This document shows positions 55,697 to 64,000 of a stretch of 64,000 nucleotides of DNA, piece by piece. The stretch comes from Euptelea pleiosperma. Its lineage: Eukaryota; Streptophyta; Magnoliopsida; Ranunculales; Eupteleaceae. Location of the stretch: assembly GCA_035048495.1 (NCBI GenBank), contig CM068551.1, positions 11,905,248 through 11,969,247 on the forward strand, written 5' to 3'. How positions within the stretch are numbered: position 1 is the stretch's first letter; each line of letters opens with the position of its first letter. The position numbers were made by a program, and so were the translations under genes. The notes beneath the pieces are model-generated. The model had not been told where the DNA came from, ran no database searches, and saw only the letters and a list, made by a program, of their open reading frames with translations.

Positions 55697-55793
55697 TCAA
55701 AGTTTTCTCGCTAGTCATAGTCAACAAAGTCCCCAGCTTTTCCCAAAGCACTCTTCCACACAGTCCCTCTCTGTTTTTCTCCCTCTTTCGTTC

Positions 55794-58380
55794 ATGGCTT
55801 CTCTGCAACTTTACTCTCTCTTCTTCTTCTTCTTCTTCCTCTTCTGCTGCTTCTGCTTCTCTACAAGTACTACTGCTACTAGTACCAGTTTCTCTAAGTC
55901 ATCTTCAGATGTTGAGCTTCTCTTGGGTAAGATCAAAGTCTCTCTCCAAGGAAGCTCAGAGAATCTTGTGCTTTCTTCATGGAACTCTTCTGTTCCCCTT
56001 TGTCAATGGAGAGGACTCAAATGGGTCTTCTCTGATGGCTCTCCACTTCTCTGCGATGATGTTTCCTCCCCTGACCGGACTAATGTTTCGCTTTTCCGAA
56101 ACCCATCTCTGCAACTCCTCTCTCTTCAGCTACCAGCCGCGGGTCTCTCAGGAGAAATCCCCAGAGAAATCGGCGAGCTCTCTTCGTTGCAGAGTCTCTA
56201 CCTTGGTGTTAACTCACTCGAAGGTAACGTCCCTCTTGAGCTAGGATATAGTGCTTCGCTCTCTGATGTTGATTTGGGAGGCAACTCCTTAAATGGGTCT
56301 CTCCCTCCTTCGATCTGGAACCTCTGTGATCGACTTGTTTCGCTTCGCATGCACGGTAACAACCTCTCTGGTTCTCTTCCTGAACCCGCATTACCCAACT
56401 CTACTTGCAAGAATTTAGAAATTTTGGATTTGAGTAACAATAAGTTTGAGGGGCAGTTTCCGGATTTTATAACTCGGTTTCATGGTTTGAAAGAGCTTGA
56501 TCTTGGCAATAATCTGTTTTCTGGTTCGATTCCAGAGAGTCTAGATGGGTTGAACCTTGAAAGATTGAATCTTTCTTACAATAATTTTAGTGGGATGTTA
56601 CCTGTTTTGGGAAAACTGAAGTTCGATGCCGAGGTTTTTGAAGGAAACAATCCTGGGCTTTGTGGGTCTCCTCTGGGGAAATGCACTAGAAAGAGCTCTG
56701 GTTTGAGCTCTGGTGCCATTGCAGCTATTTTGATTGGGCTTATGACGGGTGCAGTGGTTTCAGCTTCAGTATTAATTGGATATGTACAGGGAAAGAGGAG
56801 GAAAAACAGGGAAAGAAATGGAGATGAGATAGAGGAAGGAGAAGAAGAGGAGAATGGTGGTGGTGGTGGTGGTGGTGGTGGGGGTGAGGGGAAGCTTATT
56901 TTGTTTCAAGGTGCTGAGCATTTGACATTAGAGGATGTGTTGAACGCTACAGGTCAGGTTCTTGAGAAAACAAGCTATGGTACCATTTATAGAGCAAAAC
57001 TTGAGGACGGAGGAAACATTGCTCTGAGGTTGTTAAGAGAAGGTAGTTGCAAGGATGGAGGTTCTTGCGTGCCAGTGATAAGGCAGCTTGGCCGAGTTCG
57101 CCATGAAAATTTGGTTCCACTTCGAGCTTTCTATCAGGGACAGAGAGGAGAGAAGCTCCTCATTTATGACTATTTCCCTAACAAAACCTTACATGATCTT
57201 CTACATGGTAATTTCATTGTTTGCTCTTTCCTATGCATTCTTTTACATGTATTGCTTACTGATTGAACAGCTTCTACTCTTAGTTAAGTCGCAAAAACAT
57301 GTTTCTGTTATCAGATAGAGATTGAAATAAATCTCGAATTGATCTTGTTATTCCTGCATTATGTGTATACTAACTGTATTTTGTGCCAAATGTTTGTTCT
57401 ACTATAGTTGTATACATGAAATCCTTAGGGAGTGGTTTGTTTGCGAACGACGAATAACATATTGATAGCCACTCAGTGCCCTTATGAGAGGTGGAAATGT
57501 AGTAAAATGTTATCTGCATTCCTTTAGAATCAAGTCTGTAACAAACTGCCCATGATGTCTCACATGTTTAAATTTGCATCGAGTCCTCGAAAACAGACAT
57601 TCCCTTAGTTTAAAACTAAAACCAACTCAACCCGTCCGTATTGATTGAGTTTAGAATTGATCTTCTTTTCAAATTGTAGGAATCGAGTGTAAGTTTTTCT
57701 AACTCTTGTTTGATTGCAATGCGTGTTGGTCTGATTCAGAGACCAAGGCAGGGAAACCAATGCTGAACTGGGCTCGGCGGCACAAGATAGTGTTGGGTAT
57801 AGCCCGAGGACTAGCATATCTGCATACGGGTCTTGAAGCACCCATCACCCACGGGAGCGTGAGATCGAAAAATGTCATAGTGGACGAATTTTTTATGGCC
57901 AGGCTGACTGAATATGGGCTCGACAAGCTGATGGTCCCCGCCGTCACTGATGAGATGGTGGCCATCGCAAAAACAGATGGCTACAAGGCTCCGGAGCTGC
58001 AGAAGATGAAGAAGTACAATTCGAGGACTGATGTGTACGCATTCGGAATACTGTTGCTGGAGATATTACTGGGTAAAAAGCCTGGTAAGGATGGGAGAAC
58101 TGGGGAATTTGTGGATTTGCCGTCGTTGGTGAAGGTGGCAGTGTTGGAGGAGACGACAATGGAGCTTTTTGACCTGGAGGTGTTGAAGGGGATTAGGAGT
58201 CCAATGGAGGATGGGTTAGTTCAGGCGATGAAGCTTGCAATGGGTTGTTGTGCTCCCGTAGCTTCGGTTAGACCCGACATGGATGAGGTTGTTAAGCAAT
58301 TAGAGGAGAACAGACCCAGGAACAGATCTGCTCTATACAGCCCAACTGAAACAAGGAGTGAAATAGGTACACCCTTTTAA
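55794..58380 (+). CDS. TMKL1: LRR receptor-like pseudokinase, TMKL1-like, 2 exons
   Basis: Exons 55794-57207 and 57740-58380 (GT-AG intron of 532 bp, phase 1) give 684 residues. Order: signal peptide (1 to about 23), LRRNT_2 region (DVELLLGKIKVSLQ, WNSSVPLCQWRG), about five leucine-rich repeats, a transmembrane segment near 306-328 (GAIAAILIGLMTGAVVSASV), a charged juxtamembrane stretch with a ten-Gly run, and a kinase-like domain. The kinase is dead by motif: the glycine loop is EKTSYGTIY, the VAIK lysine is Arg (IALRLL), HRD is HGS (THGSVRSKN) and DFG is EYG. This is the known character of TMKL1. The C-terminus ALYSPTETRSEIGTPF matches the family. The start at 55794 gives a proper signal peptide; an open frame extends 55 codons upstream but lacks family similarity. 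Probably a plasma-membrane scaffold or decoy, by inference. Confidence 0.93.
56856..56885 (+). repeat. (GGT)n trinucleotide run coding poly-Gly in TMKL1
   Basis: GGT repeats, with a few GGG codons, encode about ten glycines in the juxtamembrane region. Length is likely to vary between alleles. Confidence 0.8.
57208..57739 (+). other. TMKL1 intron
   Basis: GT at 57208 and AG at 57738-57739. It joins CAT-G to AG-ACC to give H-E-T in LLHETKAGKP, which matches the family. Confidence 0.9.
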
Positions 58381-58690
58381 GCTTTCTTTCTCCCCATTTC
58401 GACATCTTCAGTTCCTTTGCTCTTTCTTTCACTGTTATCTCTCTAAGGAGGGAAGTTTGTTGATTATGTTTAGCGAGCGAAGGTTGTATTTCTGAGGGAA
58501 ATGTTCTATAATCTATTTGAAATTCATGCCACTCTTCCTTCAGGAATATGTTATAAGCTGAAATGAATGTTAAGAAGTTGCATCCAACATTTCTGTATGA
58601 ATGATAAGAAAAGGATCTTCCTCCACACTTTGTTAAGATGACTAAACTGTAAAATAAATAAAGCTTCATGACACAAGATCAATCAGTATG
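58381..58690 (+). other. TMKL1 3' UTR
   Basis: Follows the TAA at 58378-58380. An AATAAATAAA cluster at about 58653-58662 is a likely polyadenylation signal. Confidence 0.5.
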
Positions 58691-59010
58691 CGTGGTTCAA
58701 TTCAGTTTATTAAAACTGGAGTGTTTGAGAGCAGAAACCTTCAGTTCGAGCAGGTTGAGATAAAGTCTTTGGTTTATTTTCGGGTTAAGTTGTATGAGGA
58801 AGGAAAAGGCCTATTCTTTGAGGATATTGTTTTCGAATGGCCCGATCTGGTTAAGGTGGGGAGGGTTTAGGGGTTGAATTTTGCTGGTTTGGGGTTGGTT
58901 TTTTTTGCCTTCGCTGTAGTTTTGCTCTTGTTTTAAGGCTCTTGGTAGGATTCCTACGCCTCGAATTGCCTATATCCAATAAAATCTTCATACTTATCAA
59001 AAAAAAAAAA
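58691..59010 (+). mobile_element. LINE 3' end, 5' truncated
   Basis: A short coding tail is followed by a 3' end of plant-LINE style, AATAAAATCTTCATACTTATC plus poly-A at 58999-59010. A 5' target duplicate was not found. The encoded tail (residues such as FEWPDLVKVGRV) is not diagnostic alone. Confidence 0.5.
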
Positions 59011-59013
59011 ACA

Positions 59014-59428
59014 CTAGGGGCGTTAATTTGTACCTGATTAACTGATATGCACTAGGTGGATATCCTGGTTCTGGGACTAGATATTTTAGAACTGAATCCA
59101 AAAAACCCGAACCAAAGTATGTAATAGGTCCTGGTTCTTGGTACACTAGTAGAGTATCTGGATCGAACCGGAATCCGAACTGATAGGACCCATAAGGCAT
59201 ATAGTAGTGATAAAGATGTCCAACGTTTTCAAAAATTTAGTAAGAAAATAGTTTTATTATTTATTTTTCATATTTTTATAAAAGACAGAAGACCTAGTAC
59301 CCGATGGGAGAACCGGATATTTATTGGTTATGGTTCTGGATCAACTTGTTTAGGGTACCTGGATATAGGTTCCAGTTTTTGGGTACATGGATACCTTGAA
59401 CCGGAATTAACCCGTTCACAACCCTAAT
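59014..59428. mobile_element. MITE with TAGGGGCGTTAAT ends
   Basis: Left TAGGGGCGTTAATTTG and right AATTAACCCGTTCACAACCC are inverted and diverged. The inside is full of GGTTCTGG / GGATCGAACCGG words, as in hAT-type MITEs. No clear target duplication. Confidence 0.4.
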
Positions 59429-59814
59429 TAAAACCCGAAAGCTCGACTCGACTCAATACAAAAACTCGACTTAACTTGAATGCTCACTGGGTTGAGTTGA
59501 CAAGTCTGTTATGTTATGTGGAGCTCAACCTGGCAAAACCGCGGCCTGGCCCAGGCCTAGGCAAAAGCCTGGCTTGATGTGGTACACGGGCTGGGCTCGG
59601 GGTCCACCCTTTGAGGTTACGGGCGTATACCTAGGCCCTGAGGGCAGGCCTAGCCCGACGCTGTAGCTATTGCCCGGGCCATATCCATAAGATGTAAACA
59701 TTTCTGGAGGGATTTTCAGCTTTTGGAATAAGAAATATCAAGTTCTAGGGAGGCCGACTCCCATATTGAATGAGTCAACCCTGTTTGTTTGTCAGTTAAG
59801 GATCCTGACCATAT
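59429..59814. other. Repeat-like intergenic sequence
   Basis: GGCCTGGCCCAGGCCTAGGC and AGGCCTAGCCCG suggest another decayed MITE at about 59520-59700. No gene. Confidence 0.3.
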
Positions 59815-60060
59815 CATTTGGTATTCAAGCTATGGTTAGATGAACGACACGCCGGCAGAATGCCCTGGACGCGTTCCGCGTTTAAGACAAACTCCTCCCA
59901 TGTCGTGAAGAGGCTGAGATCCAGATCGATGCTCTGTGTTCCGAGCTTTGTGCTGAGATTTTGGAGACCTAGCAAACCTTGTTGGAAGATATTTGACAGC
60001 TTCAGAGTGGCAGCAGGGTTGCCCCGCAGTAGCAGATCAGGCATCGTCTTGTAGTGGAAT
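59815..60060 (+). pseudogene. LTR-retrotransposon primer site and gag start, fragment
   Basis: TTTGGTATTCAAGCTATGG (about 59816) resembles a tRNA-Met primer site. Immediately after, broken frames read a coiled-coil gag start (EEAEIQIDALCSELCAEIL). LTRs and pol are absent. Confidence 0.4.
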
Positions 60061-60178
60061 TATAGTCTGGTGACTCTGGTCCCTCGATTTTCCGAAATTT
60101 GAGGTATCTAATCCACTGGATTGGATTCCACGCGCCGATCAATTGTTTTAGCTACCTCCAAACTCTAGAAGTCCAGAC

Positions 60179-60569
60179 CAAGGTTTAAAGGAGGCCGTTT
60201 TAACGGTTAAACGGACTGGGGGCGTTACTGTTTAAACGGCCGTTAAAACGGATTGAAACGGCCAGGGGCAAAAATGGAAAAAACGGAATTAAACGGATTT
60301 TAATGGTTTTAACGGAAAAAATGGCTGCTGAAATTCAAATTTTGAATTTTAAAAATTAAAAAAAATAATGGAATTTAACGGAATTAAACAGATTTAACGG
60401 CTGTTTTTTTCACAAAAATTTTCAGAATTCAACGGCTGTTTAATCGATTTTAACGGCCGTTAAAACAAAAAATGGCCGTTTTATTCAAAACTAATAAAAC
60501 GTGCTTAAACAATTTTAACGGAAACGGGCTTTGGGCGTTACTATTTAAACGGCCGTTTTTAAAACCATG
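60179..60569. mobile_element. hAT-like MITE, family E copy 5, 8-bp target duplication
   Basis: Starts CAAGGTTTAAAGGAGGCCG and ends GGCCGTTTTTAAAACCATG. Flanked by an exact GTCCAGAC at 60171-60178 and 60570-60577. 391 bp, non-coding. With 32370-32703 it defines the family ends. Confidence 0.88.
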
Positions 60570-60831
60570 GTCCAGACTAGAAGGTGAAGATAACATCATT
60601 TCAACTTGACCGCGACGCTACACCCTGATTTGACTGGCACGAAGAGGTAGTATTGTCTTCATTGATGCGGTGTCGGGCGTATAATTCTACACAATGTGAA
60701 CTGTATATGTGATAGATGGAATGCACCACTTACCGACATATTCTAGACTCTCAATAGAATCCAATTTAAGCATAAAAGAGCCCAGCGAAGCTCATCTTTA
60801 TCACATCCCCAAATTCATACTTCAGAATATC

Positions 60832-61211
60832 TTAATCTGTGCACAAATATCGAGACATTATTTGAAAAATCTAATCCCAATACATCACGTGTATCTAAAA
60901 TAATCTCATAAATATCAGATAAATATAGAACAAAAAATGAAGTGTAGAATTTCAAAACATCAATCTAGAAAAACCCCAACTATCTCAACCTTTATAACGA
61001 GTATAACTTGTTTACTTTTCAATTAGGCCACTAATAATCTGTGCACAAATCTCGAGACATGATTTGGGATCTAAATCTCAATACATCACAAGAATCTGAA
61101 TTAATCTCATAAATACCAGGTAAATATAGAGACGACTACAAATAATAAATGAAATAAATAAATTACCGAATCCAGTAGAAACTAATCCAAAAATGAACTG
61201 TTGGGTTTTAG
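60832..61211 (+). repeat. Tandem repeat of about 210 bp, split by a transposon
   Basis: AATCTGTGCACAAATATCGA starts at about 60834 and again at about 61037 (AATCTGTGCACAAATCTCGA). The second unit continues, after the insertion at 61212-62964, as ATCTCAACCGTCTATAACGA, matching ATCTCAACCTTTATAACGA of unit 1. Confidence 0.6.
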
Positions 61212-61382
61212 TAGGGTTGCAACTTAGGCGGGGCTCAACCTGAGCCTAACGGGTTGAACCAGACATTAGGGTTGGGTTGGGTTAGCCTTTTCAGAACTTG
61301 GGTTGGGCTCGGGCTAGATTTTTAGTAATCTCACGTGTGTATTAGTATACCAACAAACATCCACACTACATTTCGACATTTG

Positions 61383-62591
61383 GGCTGCGTTTGGTTCGGC
61401 TCTTTTCCGGGAAAAGAAAACAAAAACCTGAAAGAGTATCATTTTTGAGTGTTTGGTTCAGGGATGGAAAAGTGGGCCCCACAGAAAAACATTTTCGTGA
61501 CCCTGCTTGTAGGGAAAACGACTTCCGCTCTACGATCGAGTACTCTCTCTCTCTCTCTCGTAGGCTACACCACCAATTGTTTTTAGGTGGGAACAAACCA
61601 TGTGGTTTTCTCGTCTCCGGCACCACCGATCGTTTCCAACAACCCTAGAACCCATCAGAGAAAAAACCTGTATGCTTCAATCTCTAATGTTGACGACAAC
61701 GATGAAGACACCAATCCTTTCCCGAGCCCAGCTCATCAACGAGAAGAGGAAAATAAAAGAAAAGTAGAAAACCCACCCACAATGAAGAGTGCGGTGTTCA
61801 AATTGTGGTTAAACCTGTATGAGGCTCAGTTGGGCGAGAGAACCATGCAATGGTCTGATCTAGACGTGCAGGACATCGGGCGGAACCTACGGTATTCTTG
61901 GACTGTTCTGGCCGAACCAAAATTACTGATCCATGAACGTTGGATTGGAGTCATTATCATTGCTTGATTTCCACTATAGAAATTTGAACATTATTAACCC
62001 TATACACAAACTTTTTAGAAAAGTAACGGCAGCTCTATTTTGGTTTCATCCATGAAACCCAAAACAGAAACTCCGTTATATTCCTTTATTTTATATCAGC
62101 CATGGAGGTGGAGGTAATTGACATGGAGCAAGGAAACAGTATGAAGTTCTTTAATGACCAGGCATGGTTGCAAGCAGCACGAGAGGACCGACACGTGCGG
62201 TTGATGCAGCTGTGCAGGCTGGGTTTGAACATAGGCTGGACGTCCAAAATGGTCACAGATGTTTGGCAGAGATGGCAATGATAATGCTGGTTGATGTAGC
62301 ACCCAGTTCGACAGGGGTTCCCTTTGTTACGAGACTACAATTGAACGTATGATTCAAGCATCCTCACCAAGACAAGATATGAGACCGTCCTCTTAGTGGT
62401 AAGATCCCATTATCCATATCATCTATTGATACGGAGTTGAGATTCGAAACCCGTCAACCTAATTTTAATTCCCCCCAATTTATCAAAATATTTAATTTTT
62501 CCAAACAGCAAGACAACAGATTCTAGGAAGTGAGTTTCCAGGAAGTGGAACTTCTTGGAAAATCACTTCCAGTGAACCAAACACAGCCTTG
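61383..62591 (+). mobile_element. Element with GGCTGCGTTTGGTTC ends, internal coding-like frames
   Basis: Left GGGCTGCGTTTGGTTCGG and right GAACCAAACACAGCCTT are inverted. Sub-terminal blocks are also paired (CTTCCGCTC / GGAAGTGG types). Two frames inside look coding (see the next entry). Class not settled. Confidence 0.45.
61587..62280 (+). pseudogene. Unrecognised coding-like fragment within a transposon
   Basis: The frame at 61587-61967 (126 codons) includes MKSAVFKLWLNLYEAQLGER and MQWSDLDVQDIGRNLRYSW. A second frame starts at 62101, in a GCCATGG context, with MEVEVIDMEQGNSMKFFNDQ and ends TDVWQRWQ (59 codons). The 62090-62100 sequence TTTATATCAG looks like an acceptor. It may be a captured host gene or part of a transposon protein. 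I do not recognise it. Confidence 0.3.
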
Positions 62592-63045
62592 ATGTGATAA
62601 GTTAACATTGAACATAGGGCGAAAATATCATGTATTCTTTGACGATTATTTTTGGTTATGTCCTTAGTGACTTTTATCATGCATTTGAGTTAATGAACTT
62701 TTCCCTTATCATGAAACTATTAATTAATGGTTAGCATAACGGTTATTGTATTGACCAATAAATTATTTTAATATGAAAAAAAATTAGCAATCTTTCCAAC
62801 CGACAAAAAATTAAGAAATTGACCAACCCGACTAACCCGACCTTAGGGTTGAAAAATCTAGGCCCGACCTTGGGTTGGGTTGGGTTAGGGTTCACAGCCT
62901 TTAAGGTTGGGTTGGGCTAGGGTTGACCTCCGACCTGACCCAACCCGCCCAAGTTGCAGTCCTACATCAACTCATAAAAACTCGAAGTATCTCAACCGTC
63001 TATAACGAATACAACGCGTACCTTTCAATAAGGCCACTGATAAAA

Positions 63046-63911
63046 ATAACTAAGAAAGCAAACTAACTAGCTCCTACCCGACTAATCCAGATCCACACTA
63101 GATCCCTCATCCACTTCCTGCAGTAAGAAGATACATGGTATTCAACAAGGGGAAGTACAGCATAGAAAAATCCAACAAGAAGGAAATTAAACCTCTAATG
63201 GTTTTCTTCTTCTCTGGTAATTAAAATGATCTAAAAAACTACTCTTATCTTCAACAATAGAGTTTGTAGAGTAAACCCTACCCTTTCAAGCCAACCCTAA
63301 CCATTAGATGGCCTATAAAGATCTCAATCCTCCATTCTAAATTGAAACACAAAACTATCCTTGCAGAAGAAAACCCAATGTGCCCCACTTTTTATTCTAA
63401 ACCCCCCACAATCCCCTCAACTTGTTACCCAATGCCTTGTTCTCTCCATGGGTTGGGCCTAGCCTACACAACATTGGAGTACTCCCAGCCCTATTTACAT
63501 CATCTTCCTACAATGAGGGATTATATAGTCAATCCCTAGCCTAAATAAGGTCAATCTTAGCCAGTGATCTTCCCCACTAAATCCTAACCATCCAATGAGT
63601 TGTTTTTTTGTGAGGATGATCTCTTTGGTGAGAATATCATCCTCACAAAAACCAGCTCTTAATTCGTCGTCATGTGGGCCCCAAGATCATTTAGGGTTGG
63701 GATAAAATGGTCATGGGGCCCATCAAGTTCGTCCTCCAACCTATTGTAGTTCCGGACACTAAGCTAATACCCCGTCGTGTGGACTTTTGAACGATAAGGG
63801 CCCGTTATGCTAAAATAATCAGCCCATTCAAACATTTCTAGTCTTATGAAAAGTGTGTCACATTGTAACAAGCTGTAGCTTAATCCAAAAGCGTAAGGTA
63901 GCACCCTTTTT
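63046..63911. other. Intergenic sequence with a small perfect hairpin
   Basis: No gene. TTTTTGTGAGGATGAT (63605-63620) is exactly inverted at 63636-63651, a 16-bp stem with a 15-nt loop. The words match the interior of the family C foldbacks. Confidence 0.4.
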
Positions 63912-64000
63912 GTTCCTCACCGCTGCCATCTGGGACCCACTGACTGTATGGATGTTTAGCCTACCAAGGGGTATACATTCATGCGAAAAATCAACTTGTT
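63912..64000. mobile_element. Foldback MITE family B, cut by the window end
   Basis: TTTGTTCCTCACCGCTGCCA and GGATGTTTAGCCTACCAAGG match the left half of the copy at 48775. The right half is outside the window. Confidence 0.55.

Larger units (their letters stand above)
61212..62965. mobile_element. hAT-like element with TAGGGTTGCAACTTAGGCG ends, containing another element
   Basis: Left TAGGGTTGCAACTTAGGCGG and right CCGCCCAAGTTGCAGTCCTA are inverted. Inside both ends are GGGTTGGGTTGGG blocks. A second element, 61383-62591, lies inside. No clear target duplication remains. Confidence 0.55.

Noticed and set aside
55629..55793. Upstream in-frame extension of TMKL1
   Set aside because: Adds 55 residues without family similarity in front of a good signal peptide, and overlaps a MITE end.

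Overview
This is plant nuclear DNA, almost certainly from a flowering plant. It has GT-AG introns, a KAB1-type potassium-channel beta subunit, a coiled-coil NBS-LRR resistance protein of the RPS2/RPS5-like class, and a TMKL1-type receptor pseudokinase. The rest is AT-rich and dense with transposable elements. I cannot name the species. A large intronless CC-NBS-LRR of this class fits a eudicot or magnoliid better than a grass, but that is inference.

Layout. (1) 1-7.4 kb holds nested DNA transposons: a Helitron 3' end, a 1.3-kb hAT-like element with an exact 8-bp target duplication, several foldback MITEs, and a SINE with an 18-bp target duplication. (2) 7.5-21.0 kb is a four-exon KAB1 gene of 328 codons. 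Its third intron has grown to 9.7 kb by insertion of gypsy and copia sequence; the antisense copia element is itself interrupted by a hAT-like element. (3) 21.8-27 kb contains a MITE and a degenerate sense-strand copia element. (4) 28.4-31.9 kb is an intact intronless CC-NBS-LRR gene on the minus strand. (5) 32.3-34.1 kb carries MITEs, one with an exact 8-bp target duplication. (6) 34.1-44.7 kb is a gypsy element with a 5-bp target duplication and a complete copia element nested inside it. (7) 45-55 kb is a thicket of foldback elements, short Helitron-like units in head-to-tail array, and a decayed GDSL esterase/lipase gene. (8) 55.8-58.4 kb is a two-exon TMKL1-like gene. (9) 58.7-64 kb is LINE, LTR and MITE debris, including a large element with another element inside it.

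The three intact genes have unrelated functions and are not a cluster. The strongest signals are in the repeats: a foldback family whose ends carry a G-box (CACGTG), with one copy directly upstream of TMKL1; a short Helitron-like family with units joined 3' end to 5' end; a hAT-type MITE family with two exact target duplications; and nested palindromes with a 34-bp, one-mismatch hairpin at the core of one of them.

Boundaries and splice sites were read by eye from the sequence. No alignment or database search was run.
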